From Clostridiales bacterium (GTDB lineage Bacteria > Bacillota > Clostridia > Christensenellales > Borkfalkiaceae): a stretch of DNA of 64,000 nucleotides. The notes under the pieces were generated by a model that worked only from the letters and a program-made list of their open reading frames with translations, had not been told where the DNA came from and did not search any database. Below are positions 24,604 through 32,437 of the stretch, piece after piece. Made by a program: the position numbers and the translations under genes. Location of the stretch: positions 1 to 64,000 of the forward strand of contig SVHG01000009.1 in the NCBI GenBank assembly GCA_015055965.1. The letters run 5' to 3'. Positions within the stretch are counted from its first letter, which is position 1. Each line of letters opens with the position of its first letter.

Positions 24604-26022
24604 TTAATTGCTTTCTCCTTTTAACTGTAAGTTATCATCTTTAACAAGGTTATTTAGCCAAATTCCCTTTTTAAGTAATATTAATCCCCAAACGAGCTTT
24701 CCAAGGTCAACTAAGTGAATGCAGATTAAAATAAGCGGGGCGCTTAAGCTTGTGAACTTTGCAAGTATAAAGGCGCAGGGAAGGGACACGAAGGTTGCAA
24801 AACCGCTATCAAAAATAAAGGTAAGCATAGTTTTACCGCCTGATCGCATCGTAAAGTAGGTTGCGTGAAGTATAGAGTGCATCGGCATAAAGCAAGCAAC
24901 CACCGTCATAAATGTAACGGCTAACTGCTTAACTGCAGGGGTAACCTCTTTATACATTTGAACGAGCAAGGGGGAAGTAAAGGCGAGTATTGCGCCTAAA
25001 ACTAAGCAGCTAACGAAAGATAGTGCAATAATCTTATTGTCTGCATCCCTAGCTTCTTCAATTTTACCGGCTCCAAGTAAACCGCCAACGATAATTGCAA
25101 TAGAGTTACCAAGCGATAAGAATACGACGCTAAACAGATTATTAAAGGTATTGGTGATATTCATTGCCGCAACAACCTCTATTCCGCGAAGAGAATAGCA
25201 GTATAGTAAAGCGGTTTGTACGCCAGACCAAAGCCCTTCGTTTACAAGCAGGTTAGTACCCTTTGCAAGCAGTTTTTTGAATATATCCTTGGGGATTCTA
25301 AACGTGTTAAATATTTTAATAAAGAAGGGAAATTTGCGGGCGTTAGAGTAGATGTAAACAAGCAATACTCCAAGCTCTATAATTCTTGCAATTAAGGTTG
25401 CAAGCGCAGCGCCCTTAACACCCATCTGTGGAAGCCCAAGCTTGCCGAAAATTAAAAGATAATTTAGTACCGCGTTAGTAAGAACTGAGGCTATAGATGC
25501 GTAAAGCGGTACTTTAGTTTCCCCCGTTTCACGCAAAGTGCCCGCGTAAATTTGTGTTATAGTGTTGGGGATTTGAGCAAACAAAGCAATAAAAAGATAT
25601 TCTTTTGCGTATTTAAAGGTAAGCTCTAAATCCCCCGATTCACTTCCTTGATTTAGGAATAATCGAATTAGTGGCTCGTGAAAAAATAGGAATACCGTTG
25701 CGCCCAGTAGGGCTATAAAAATACAGGCGTAAATTTTAAATCTTACGGTGTTTTTAATACCCTCGTTAGAACCGCTTCCGTAATATTGCGCGGTAAAAAT
25801 ACCCGCGCCCGCCGTTCCGCCAAAAACGCATAAAATATAAACGAAAATCAATTGGTTTACAATGGCAACACCGCTCATTTGCTCCGTTCCAAGCGAGCCA
25901 ACCATTAAATTGTCTAAAAGGTTAACGAGGTTGTTAAGTCCGTTTTGAAAAATAATGGGTAAAACTATTGCTAAAACGTATTTGTAAAAGGCCTTATCGC
26001 CAATAAATCTTTTAAGTCGCAT
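24604..26022 (-). CDS. MATE-family multidrug/metabolite efflux transporter
   Basis: A 472-residue protein with about 12 membrane helices in two repeats. PIIFQNGLNNLVNLLDNLMVG near the N-terminus is typical of DinF/NorM-type MATE transporters. The ATG at 26022 (MRLKRF) is chosen over an earlier in-frame start at 26073, because GGAGA lies 7 bases upstream of it and the earlier start has none. The substrate is unknown; Na+- or H+-driven drug or metabolite export is expected. It is co-transcribed with mntP. Confidence 0.88.
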   Translation of the reverse strand: MRLKRFIGDKAFYKYVLAIVLPIIFQNGLNNLVNLLDNLMVGSLGTEQMSGVAIVNQLIFVYILCVFGGTAGAGIFTAQYYGSGSNEGIKNTVRFKIYACIFIALLGATVFLFFHEPLIRLFLNQGSESGDLELTFKYAKEYLFIALFAQIPNTITQIYAGTLRETGETKVPLYASIASVLTNAVLNYLLIFGKLGLPQMGVKGAALATLIARIIELGVLLVYIYSNARKFPFFIKIFNTFRIPKDIFKKLLAKGTNLLVNEGLWSGVQTALLYCYSLRGIEVVAAMNITNTFNNLFSVVFLSLGNSIAIIVGGLLGAGKIEEARDADNKIIALSFVSCLVLGAILAFTSPLLVQMYKEVTPAVKQLAVTFMTVVACFMPMHSILHATYFTMRSGGKTMLTFIFDSGFATFVSLPCAFILAKFTSLSAPLILICIHLVDLGKLVWGLILLKKGIWLNNLVKDDNLQLKGESN

Positions 26023-26044
26023 AAAGGAATCTCCATTAGCAACT

Positions 26045-26073
26045 ATTTTATCATAAAGCACTTTATAAAGCAA
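26045..26073 (-). promoter_or_regulatory. Promoter of the MATE-mntP operon
   Basis: On the minus strand TTGCTT, a 17-base spacer ending TGA, and TAAAAT, placed 23 bases before the chosen MATE start codon. Confidence 0.6.
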
Positions 26074-26099
26074 AAGAAAACGCGCGCTTTTAAAAAGGT

Positions 26100-26410
26100 G
26101 CTGGTAAAAAAGTTAAGAAAAATAAAAAAACCGCTTATAATATTTTAGTCACAATTAGTTATGTAAATAACTAAAAAGATAAAAATTAGCGGTAAGAGCA
26201 AGTAATTTTTTTTACTTGATATTAAAAAAATGAGAAATTTGTTGATTTAGGTAAGAAAAAGGAAAAACGGGAAAACGGTGAAGGTCCGTTTTCCCGCCGT
26301 AAACGCAAGGGGGGCTCGCGTTTACTATAAAAAGAAGGAGATGGGTTGGGCAATTTACTAAAGCATCACAGCTTTATTGCTCCCATTTTAGCACTTGTAA
26401 AGTAAAATAT
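26100..26410. ncRNA. Hairpin-dense intergenic block, candidate structured RNA
   Basis: Between the divergent MATE and response-regulator genes lie several perfect dyads in a row: ACCGCT...AGCGGT enclosing TTAGTTAT/ATAACTAA (26155-26174); CAAGTAA/TTACTTG (26199-26218); an 11-bp CGGGAAAACGG stem (26268-26296); an 8-bp GTAAACGC stem with a G-rich loop (26299-26325); and GGGCAAT...ATTGC enclosing AAAGC/GCTTT (26348-26384). The density of perfect stems and the local GC rise are unlike the surrounding spacer. No known RNA family was recognised. It could be one RNA, stacked terminators or the leader of a small peptide. Strand is undecided. Confidence 0.4.
26346..26405 (+). CDS. Possible 19-residue hydrophobic peptide
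   Basis: TTG start 6 bases after AAGGAG, ending at TAA, and overlapping the third strong hairpin of the block. The product MGNLLKHHSFIAPILALVK is basic with a hydrophobic core, a look shared by short membrane peptides such as type I toxins. A 6-codon ATG ORF starts even closer to the same AAGGAG, so this may be chance. No antitoxin RNA can be shown. Confidence 0.2.
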   Translation: MGNLLKHHSFIAPILALVK

Positions 26411-26492
26411 CGGTAAATTAAATGTTAAATTTCGGTAAATTTGAGCATTTTTACGATAATAAATTAAAAATTTATCTATTTTTATTAACTGC

Positions 26493-26521
26493 TTGAAAAA
26501 TTCTTTTAATTATGTTATAAT
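26493..26521 (+). promoter_or_regulatory. Promoter of the two-component system
   Basis: TTGAAA, 17 bases ending TGT, TATAAT (extended -10). It leaves a leader of about 150 bases that contains two GCGTAA-type elements 17 bases apart (26528 and 26545), possible response-regulator half-sites. Confidence 0.6.
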
Positions 26522-26679
26522 TAATTAGCGTAAAATGGTAAAATGCGTAATATTTGCGCTATATTTAGGATAAATAGTTCTAACGGCCTACAAATTAACC
26601 TTTTGTTTACTTCATTAATATATAATAAAGGTATTAAAATATTAAATTAATAGCTTAAATTATCCTTTTTGGGGGTATT

Positions 26680-27357
26680 ATGTATAACGTACTTGTTGTA
26701 GAAGACGAAATAAATATATTAAAGCTAATGAACATAAGGCTCACGAAATCGGGCTTTAACGTTTTTACTGCAGAAAATGGGGAAATGGCTCTTAACGTGC
26801 TTAGTAAGGAAGAAATAGACTTAGTCGTTGCAGACGTTATGATGCCCGTTATGGATGGGTTTGAATTTGTGGAGCGTATGCGCGCGGAGGGTAAAAACAT
26901 TCCCGTTATCTTCGTTACCGCAAAGGAAAGCTTAGACGATAAGCGCACCGGCTTTAATCTTGGGGCAGACGACTATATGGTTAAGCCCATAGATCACGAG
27001 GAGCTGGTGTTAAGAATAAACGCTTTGTTAAAAAGAGCAGACATACGTAGGACAAAAAAGTTGACCATAGGTAGCTGTACCTTAGATTACGAAAGCCTTT
27101 CCGTGTTTAATAGCGACGGCTACACCGTTCAGCTTTCTAAAAAGGAATTTTTAATTTTATACAAGCTACTTTCTTATCCCGAACGCATATTTACCAAAAA
27201 TCAGCTTATGGATGAGTTTTGGGGATACGAGAGCGATACCTATTCAGACACCGTAAAGGTACATATTAACCGTATAAGAAATAAAATAAGCTCTTTCCCT
27301 GAAATAGACGTTATTACAGTTAGAGGCTTAGGCTACCGTGGGGTTAAGAATGGATAA
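26680..27357 (+). CDS. OmpR/PhoB-family response regulator
   Basis: A 225-residue two-domain regulator. The receiver domain has the acidic pocket (EDE near 8-10), the phospho-acceptor Asp in VVADVMMPVMDG near 52, and VTAKES with Lys in DDYMVKP near 102. A C-terminal winged helix (about 128-225; LSKKEFLILYKLLS, VKVHINRIRNKI) binds DNA. It overlaps the kinase gene by 8 bases, so the pair is a coupled two-component system. Neither the signal nor the target genes can be read; the nearby lipid acyltransferase suggests envelope control, but weakly. Confidence 0.93.
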   Translation: MYNVLVVEDEINILKLMNIRLTKSGFNVFTAENGEMALNVLSKEEIDLVVADVMMPVMDGFEFVERMRAEGKNIPVIFVTAKESLDDKRTGFNLGADDYMVKPIDHEELVLRINALLKRADIRRTKKLTIGSCTLDYESLSVFNSDGYTVQLSKKEFLILYKLLSYPERIFTKNQLMDEFWGYESDTYSDTVKVHINRIRNKISSFPEIDVITVRGLGYRGVKNG

Positions 27358-28390
27358 AAAACAAAACAGATCGGTAACCTTTAGATTTATACTGATAGTA
27401 TTCGCTTGCTTTTTGCTTTCTTCTGCGTTCGTAATTTTAATTACCTTTTTGATTGCAAAAATGGGCATAAAAATTCCGCCGGCAAGAACGACGGTATACC
27501 TTTTAATATGCTTTGGAGCTTCTTGCATACTTGGAACGATTTTGGCGGCAGTTCTTTCTAAAAAAAGTGCCAGAAGCTATAATAAATTTAGAAGGGCGCT
27601 CAACGAGGTTGCTAATGGTAATTTTGACGTTTCTATTCCGGAAGATGAAGATATGTTTATGTCGCTGTTTGCAGAGGATTTTAACGCCACCGTTAAACAG
27701 CTTAAGGGTGTGGAAATAATGCGTTCGGAATTTATTACTAATCTTTCGCACGAGTTAAAAACCCCCATAACCTCCATAAACGGCTTTGCAGAGCTACTTT
27801 TGGCAGACGGCATTAGTGAAGAGGAAAGAAAGGAATACGCGCAAATTATTTATAATGAAAGTAACAGGCTGTTAAAGCTTGCGAAAAACACCTTGCTTTT
27901 ATCTAAGCTAGAGGGGCAAACTATAGTTACCGAAAAAAGGCTGTTTTCATTTAACGAAATGATAGAAAGCAGTTTAATCCTTTTAGAAAAGGAAATGGCG
28001 GCAAAAAACATTAACTTACGATTAGACTTAGATAGAGTTAATTATTATTGGGATTCCAGCCTACTTTCTCAGGTGGTTATAAATTTAGTTTCTAACGCAA
28101 TAAAGTACGGTAAGCAAAACGGGAATATATCCGTTGAGCTTCACTCTAATTCCGGCTACGTATTCTTATCCGTTAAGGACGACGGAATTGGCATGAGCGA
28201 AAAAACGCTTGCAAAAATATTTGATAGATATTATCAGGGCGATAGCTCGCATAAGACGGAAGGCAACGGCTTGGGGCTTTCTATCGTTAAAAAAATTATA
28301 GACCTTTGCGGTGGTAAAATAGACGTGGGCAGTAAGGAAGGCGAAGGCACTTACTTTATGATCACTCTTCCCGAAAAAATGCCCGTATAG
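27350..28390 (+). CDS. Membrane sensor histidine kinase
   Basis: A 346-residue kinase. Two N-terminal helices (about 12-37 and 44-65) with almost no extracellular loop are followed by a HAMP-like linker, a dimerisation domain with the phospho-acceptor His in FITNLSHELKTPITS, and an ATPase domain (VINLVSNAIKYG N-box, DDGIGMS, GNGLGLSIVKK G-boxes). The short loop suggests it senses the membrane or a partner rather than a soluble ligand. ATG at 27350 is preferred to GTG at 27338 because the overlap with the regulator stop is typical; the ribosome site is weak in either case. Confidence 0.9.
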   Translation: MDKKQNRSVTFRFILIVFACFLLSSAFVILITFLIAKMGIKIPPARTTVYLLICFGASCILGTILAAVLSKKSARSYNKFRRALNEVANGNFDVSIPEDEDMFMSLFAEDFNATVKQLKGVEIMRSEFITNLSHELKTPITSINGFAELLLADGISEEERKEYAQIIYNESNRLLKLAKNTLLLSKLEGQTIVTEKRLFSFNEMIESSLILLEKEMAAKNINLRLDLDRVNYYWDSSLLSQVVINLVSNAIKYGKQNGNISVELHSNSGYVFLSVKDDGIGMSEKTLAKIFDRYYQGDSSHKTEGNGLGLSIVKKIIDLCGGKIDVGSKEGEGTYFMITLPEKMPV

Positions 28391-28400
28391 GTCGATTAAC
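28386..28400 (-). repeat. Dispersed intergenic repeat, copy 4 (core)
   Basis: TATAGGTCGATTAAC on the plus strand, identical over 15 bases to copy 2 and overlapping the stop codon of the histidine kinase gene. It lies in the 77-base gap before the acyltransferase gene. Confidence 0.5.
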
Positions 28401-28467
28401 AAGGGTTTTATTAGAGAGTTAAGGTGTTAATTTTAGCAACGCAAGTTGCTTTAAGGAGTTTGGTTGT

Positions 28468-29679
28468 ATGGCTAAAAAAGGTCAACACAAATGGGTTAAA
28501 TTTAGGCATAAGGTTATTACTAAGCTTGCCTATATATTCTTCTATATGGCGGTTAGATTTAAATACGGCGCAAAAATTACCAAAATGAGTCGTAAGGATA
28601 AGGGACAATATCTTATCCTGTTTAACCATCAAACGGATTACGATCAGTTCTTCGTTGGGTGCGCTTTCCGCACGCCCGTTTACTATGTTGCAAGTGAGGA
28701 TTTATTCTCTAAGGGCTTTATTTCTAAGCTATTAAAGTGGGCGGTTGCGCCTATACCCATTAAAAAGCAGTCCACCGACGTTCGCGCGGTTATGAACTGT
28801 ATTAGGGTTGCAAAGGAGGGCGGAACTATAGCGCTTGCGCCCGAAGGTAACAGAACGTATAGCGGAAAAACTGAACATATTAACGAAGCTATTTGCGGGC
28901 TTTGTAAGGCGCTTAAGCTTCCCATAGCATTTTTCCGTATAGAAGAGGGTTACGGCGTGCATCCCCGTTGGAGCAATAAGCCCCGCCACGGTAAAATGCG
29001 TGCGTATACCTCAAGGGTAATGCAGCCTGAAGAATATTTAAATATGGATAACGCAGAGCTTTACGAAATTATTAAAAAAGAGCTTTACGTTAACGAAGGC
29101 GCTTTAAGCGGAGCTTTTAAGAGTAACAAGCGCGCCGAATATTTAGAAAGGGCAATTTACGTTTGCCCGCATTGTGGATTTTCTACCTTTGAAAGTCACG
29201 GCAATTTTATGGAATGTAAAAAATGCTCGCTTAAGATTGAATATTTAGAAACCAAGCAATTAAAGGCAGTAAGTGGAAATTTACCCTTTGAATTCGTTAC
29301 GGAGTGGTACGATTATCAGGCAAGCTTTATAAACTCCTTTGACGTTAGAACGGTTACGGAAAAGCCCTTGTATGAAGAAAGGGTTACCCTTTATAAGGTA
29401 ATACCGTATAAGAATAAGAAAAAGATAGAAAGTGAGGCTATAGTTCGATTATTCGGCGATAGGATAGTTGTTGAAGGGGTAAAAACAAGGGAATTTTCCT
29501 TTGACGAGGCTTACGCTTTTGCAGTTTTAGGAAGAAACAAGCTTAACGTTTATATAGGAAAGGACTTATGGCAAATAAAGGGCAGTAAGCGCTTTAACGC
29601 TCTTAAGTACGTGCATTTTTATTATAGATATAACAATTTAAAGAAAGGTGATGATAATGTATTATTTTTGGGACTCTGA
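28468..29679 (+). CDS. PlsC-like lysophospholipid acyltransferase with zinc ribbon
   Basis: A 403-residue protein. The N-terminal 210 residues are a 1-acylglycerol-3-phosphate acyltransferase-like domain with the catalytic NHQTDYD (53-59, a variant of N/H-x4-D) and the substrate motif EGNRT (126-130). Normal PlsC ends there. This one continues with a four-Cys zinc-ribbon-like motif (Cys233-x2-Cys236...Cys250-x2-Cys253) and about 140 residues of unknown fold. A start RBS (AAGGAG) precedes the ATG. The tail may bind a partner or nucleic acid; it could also be a regulatory domain. Phosphatidic acid synthesis is likely but the acceptor is uncertain. Confidence 0.8.
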   Translation: MAKKGQHKWVKFRHKVITKLAYIFFYMAVRFKYGAKITKMSRKDKGQYLILFNHQTDYDQFFVGCAFRTPVYYVASEDLFSKGFISKLLKWAVAPIPIKKQSTDVRAVMNCIRVAKEGGTIALAPEGNRTYSGKTEHINEAICGLCKALKLPIAFFRIEEGYGVHPRWSNKPRHGKMRAYTSRVMQPEEYLNMDNAELYEIIKKELYVNEGALSGAFKSNKRAEYLERAIYVCPHCGFSTFESHGNFMECKKCSLKIEYLETKQLKAVSGNLPFEFVTEWYDYQASFINSFDVRTVTEKPLYEERVTLYKVIPYKNKKKIESEAIVRLFGDRIVVEGVKTREFSFDEAYAFAVLGRNKLNVYIGKDLWQIKGSKRFNALKYVHFYYRYNNLKKGDDNVLFLGL

Positions 29680-31063
29680 GGTTTGGTCATTCCTTTGTTT
29701 AATGACCGTTTTGTTCGTAGCAATGCTACTTGCAAACGTAATTAAAAAGACCGGCTTTTTTAAAAACTCACTTATACCCACTTCCGTTTTAGGTGGTATT
29801 ATATTACTCATTATAAGCACCGTTTACGAAGCGATTGCTGAAAAACCGTTTTTTAATCTTGAAATATTCGGCGGTAACGGAAACGCTAATTTAGAGGTTA
29901 TTACCTACCACGCTTTAGCGCTTGGATTTATTGCAACCACCTTAAAAACTACCGAAAAGAAGTTTACTAAAGAGCGCAATAAAGAAATATTTAACACCGG
30001 TGTTACAACTGTTTCTACCTATCTTTTACAAGCGGTGTTCGGCATGGGAATAACCCTTGGCTTGTCTTATATTTTAACGGACGTATTCCCCATTTCAGGT
30101 ATTTTACTTCCCTTTGGTTACGGTCAAGGCACGGGGCAGGCGTTAAACTGGGGTAAGACGTACGAAAACGATTGGGGCTTTATTGGCGGTTCTAGCTTTG
30201 GCTTAACCGTTGCAGCCTTAGGCTTTTTAAGCGCAAGCATTGGCGGTGTTATTCACCTTAATATATTAAAGAAAAAGGGCAAGGTAATAATTGCTTCAGA
30301 TAAAGAAAGAAAGCTTTTAAGCGAGGACGTTCAGTCCGATAACGAAATACCTATGAACGGCAGTATGGATAAAATGACCGTTCAAATCGCGCTAGTATTA
30401 CTTGCATATATTTTAACTTACGCGCTTATGGCGTTACTTACCAAGCTTATAGGAATGCAATCTGTAATATACGGCTTTAACTTCTTATTCGGCGTGTTAA
30501 TGGCAACTTTAATTAAAGCTGTTGCAAAGTTTTCACACAAAAAGGGCATTATTAAGAAATATCACAGAAATAATTTCTTGTTAGATAGAATAAGCAATAG
30601 CTGTTTTGACGTAATGGTAGTTGCAGGTATTGCCGCTATTAGATTTGACGTTTTAGGTAACTATTGGATAGTTCTTATAATACTTGGCATCGTTGGCGCG
30701 GTTATCACCTATTTTTATAACTTGTATATTGCAAGAAGGTTCTTCCCCGCTTATTCTGAAGAGCAGTTCTTAATGATGTACGGTATGCTAACGGGTACTG
30801 CAAGTACCGGTATGATTTTACTTCGTGAAGTAGACGAGGGCTTTAAAACCCCCGTTGCAGATAACTTAGTTTACCAAAACTTCCCCGCAATAGTATTCGG
30901 CTTCCCTCTAATGCTTTTAGCAAACCTTGCGCCTAAACAGCCTTGGTTAACCTTTGGAATTTTATTCGCCTTCTTAATCGTTATGAATATAATCCTATTT
31001 AGATCGGTTATTTTTAAACGCAAAAGCAAGGCTGAAAAAACGCAAATAGAAGCTAATGAATAA
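29657..31063 (+). CDS. GltS-like sodium:glutamate (anion) symporter
   Basis: A 468-residue membrane protein of the ESS/GltS type, with about 10-12 helices and repeated glycine-rich re-entrant segments (LLPFGYGQGTGQALNWG in the first half; MYGMLTGTASTGMILLREVD in the second). It likely imports glutamate or a related anion with Na+. ATG at 29657, with AAAGGTG 6 bases upstream, is preferred to an earlier GTG at 29648. It overlaps the acyltransferase gene by 23 bases. Sequence at the pore differs from classic GltS, so another carboxylate remains possible. Confidence 0.75.
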   Translation: MYYFWDSEVWSFLCLMTVLFVAMLLANVIKKTGFFKNSLIPTSVLGGIILLIISTVYEAIAEKPFFNLEIFGGNGNANLEVITYHALALGFIATTLKTTEKKFTKERNKEIFNTGVTTVSTYLLQAVFGMGITLGLSYILTDVFPISGILLPFGYGQGTGQALNWGKTYENDWGFIGGSSFGLTVAALGFLSASIGGVIHLNILKKKGKVIIASDKERKLLSEDVQSDNEIPMNGSMDKMTVQIALVLLAYILTYALMALLTKLIGMQSVIYGFNFLFGVLMATLIKAVAKFSHKKGIIKKYHRNNFLLDRISNSCFDVMVVAGIAAIRFDVLGNYWIVLIILGIVGAVITYFYNLYIARRFFPAYSEEQFLMMYGMLTGTASTGMILLREVDEGFKTPVADNLVYQNFPAIVFGFPLMLLANLAPKQPWLTFGILFAFLIVMNIILFRSVIFKRKSKAEKTQIEANE

Positions 31064-31079
31064 ATAAAAACAGCAATTT

Positions 31080-31119
31080 AAAAGAGAGTGAAAAAAACAA
31101 ATTTCACTCTCTTTTTTTA
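31080..31119. terminator. Bidirectional terminator between convergent genes
   Basis: A perfect stem AAAGAGAGTGAAA/TTTCACTCTCTTT with a short A-rich loop and a T-run, between the symporter (plus) and the ArsR-type gene (minus). Confidence 0.88.
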
Positions 31120-31142
31120 GTATATTAATTTAGTTAAAAACT

Positions 31143-31172
31143 GCCGTTAATCGCGTTATAGCGCGGTTTTTA
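31143..31172 (+). repeat. Dispersed intergenic repeat, copy 5
   Basis: GCCGTTAATCG, CG, TTATAG, then CGCGG and a T-run. CCG/CGC can pair with GCG/CGG in this copy, giving a bulged hairpin with a T tail. It lies just past the terminator in a convergent gap. Confidence 0.65.
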
Positions 31173-31185
31173 TTATAAAAAAGTA

Positions 31186-32130
31186 TTATTCTTCTTCGGT
31201 TTTTGGGGTGGAGTAGTACGCCGTCATTACGATATCTTGATTGTAATTGCCGGAGCCCTTGCCAAATAGGTTCATACCGCCGTAATAGGTAGAGTCGGGC
31301 TTATTGTAAATTCTTAGCTTAACCCCCTTTCCTTCAGATAAGCGCAAATCCTTTAAGGTAAAAGAGCTTGCCGGCTTATTGTTTAAAAAAGTACCTTCTT
31401 CGGTAATGCTTAGCATAACCAGATTGCCAAACTGAGTCATGTTTGCAGGCCACCAGTCGGGGGTATATTTACCCTTAGTTCCGCCAAAGTCCCCGGGTGA
31501 AAGATAGTGCGCAATTTCCACGCCGTTAACCGCAATAAAAATATCGCTTTTCCAGTCGTTTCTAAAGCAGGTGGTTTCAGAGCAAATCTCAAATGAAAAA
31601 TCAAGCTTAGAAATAGCGTTTTTCTTGGTTGCAAACTCGTTAGAAAAGGTGTAGGTTAAATCCCCGCCAAAGCTCCAAATTAAGTTAGCGTCCATTCTTT
31701 TTTCGTCAAAGGGATTTAGTGCGGAAAAAAAGGTGTTGCCAACGGCCATTCCCAAATAATCGTTTTCGGTGTGAGTGTAAGCGCCCACCTTGACGCTTTG
31801 CTCAAAGGTGGTTATCTTGCTCATATCCTTGCCGATTTTTCTAAAGAAGGTAATATTGTTCAGCGCTTGAATAAAAAATACCTGAGCAGAGCCCTTTTTG
31901 CTTGGTAAATAGCGCACCTTTATTATGCCCGCCTCGTGCAGTAAATTAAGGTGGAAAATTGCCGTTGAGTTGGTTATATTATTGGTTTTTGCAAGCTCTA
32001 TAACCGTCATTGGGCGCTCGTGAAGCTGGCGAATTATATTTAAGCGCAAAGGGGAAGCAAGAGCCTTTGCTACTCTTTCTATTTTTGGAAAGTCCTGTTC
32101 GTTTAGTAAAGATAGTTCTATATTTTGCAT
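31186..32130 (-). CDS. ArsR-family regulator with C-terminal sensor domain
   Basis: A 314-residue regulator. An ArsR-type winged helix (ALASPLRLNIIRQLHERPMTVIELA, about 23-47, with NSTAIFHLNLLHEAGIIK as recognition region) is joined to a 200-residue beta-rich domain with many aromatic residues (PDWWPANMTQFG). Normal ArsR is about 100 residues, so the extra domain is probably a ligand sensor, plausibly for a sugar or glycan. No metal-binding cysteine motif such as ELCVCDL is present. It is divergent from the surface-protein operon and an inverted repeat sits across its own promoter, so it probably controls both. Confidence 0.8.
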   Translation of the reverse strand: MQNIELSLLNEQDFPKIERVAKALASPLRLNIIRQLHERPMTVIELAKTNNITNSTAIFHLNLLHEAGIIKVRYLPSKKGSAQVFFIQALNNITFFRKIGKDMSKITTFEQSVKVGAYTHTENDYLGMAVGNTFFSALNPFDEKRMDANLIWSFGGDLTYTFSNEFATKKNAISKLDFSFEICSETTCFRNDWKSDIFIAVNGVEIAHYLSPGDFGGTKGKYTPDWWPANMTQFGNLVMLSITEEGTFLNNKPASSFTLKDLRLSEGKGVKLRIYNKPDSTYYGGMNLFGKGSGNYNQDIVMTAYYSTPKTEEE

Positions 32131-32165
32131 AAAATTCCCCTTAAATTAAGTTCTATTTTTCTTAA

Positions 32166-32194
32166 ATTATAAGCTATTGGTTGATAATTGTCAA
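32166..32194 (-). promoter_or_regulatory. Consensus promoter of the ArsR-type gene
   Basis: On the minus strand TTGACA, a 17-base spacer, TATAAT: a perfect match to sigma-A consensus, 36 bases upstream of the start codon. The dyad at 32179-32196 covers its -35 and most of the spacer. Confidence 0.8.
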
Positions 32195-32196
32195 CC
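32179..32196. promoter_or_regulatory. Inverted repeat, likely ArsR-type operator
   Basis: GGTTGA-TAATTG-TCAACC, a perfect 6-6-6 dyad overlapping the regulator promoter. Binding would block RNA polymerase, predicting autorepression. It is about 42 bases upstream of the divergent promoter at 32238 and could influence it. Confidence 0.6.
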
Positions 32197-32237
32197 GATA
32201 ACAAATAAAAGTTATAACAATTTTTTTTAAAATGAAT

Positions 32238-32266
32238 TTGACACTTTACTTGCTATGTGATATACT
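32238..32266 (+). promoter_or_regulatory. Promoter of the surface-protein operon
   Basis: TTGACA, 17 bases ending TGA, TATACT: near-consensus with extended -10. It leaves a 5' leader of about 165 bases. Confidence 0.75.
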
Positions 32267-32269
32267 GTA

Positions 32270-32425
32270 TTAAGTAAAATTTATAATTTTACCTAAAAGG
32301 TCACAAAAAAAGGGTAAAAAATCGCCTATAAAACTTTTAAGCAAGAGTAAAGCGATATTAAGGTTGTATTTTTTCAACCAAGCCCAAGGTGCTTTTTGGG
32401 TAAACACAATGTAATAAAAAATTAG
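32270..32425 (+). other. Structured 5' leader of the surface-protein operon
   Basis: Three small stems can be drawn: ATCGC...GCGAT (about 32320-32355), GGTTG/CAACC around a T-rich loop (about 32363-32381), and CCCAA/TTGGG (about 32385-32401). The final sequence then leads to a GGAGG ribosome site. No known riboswitch was recognised. An AATCGCCTATA stretch near 32320 resembles the core of the dispersed repeat. Confidence 0.3.
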
Positions 32426-32437
32426 TGGAGGTTTTTT

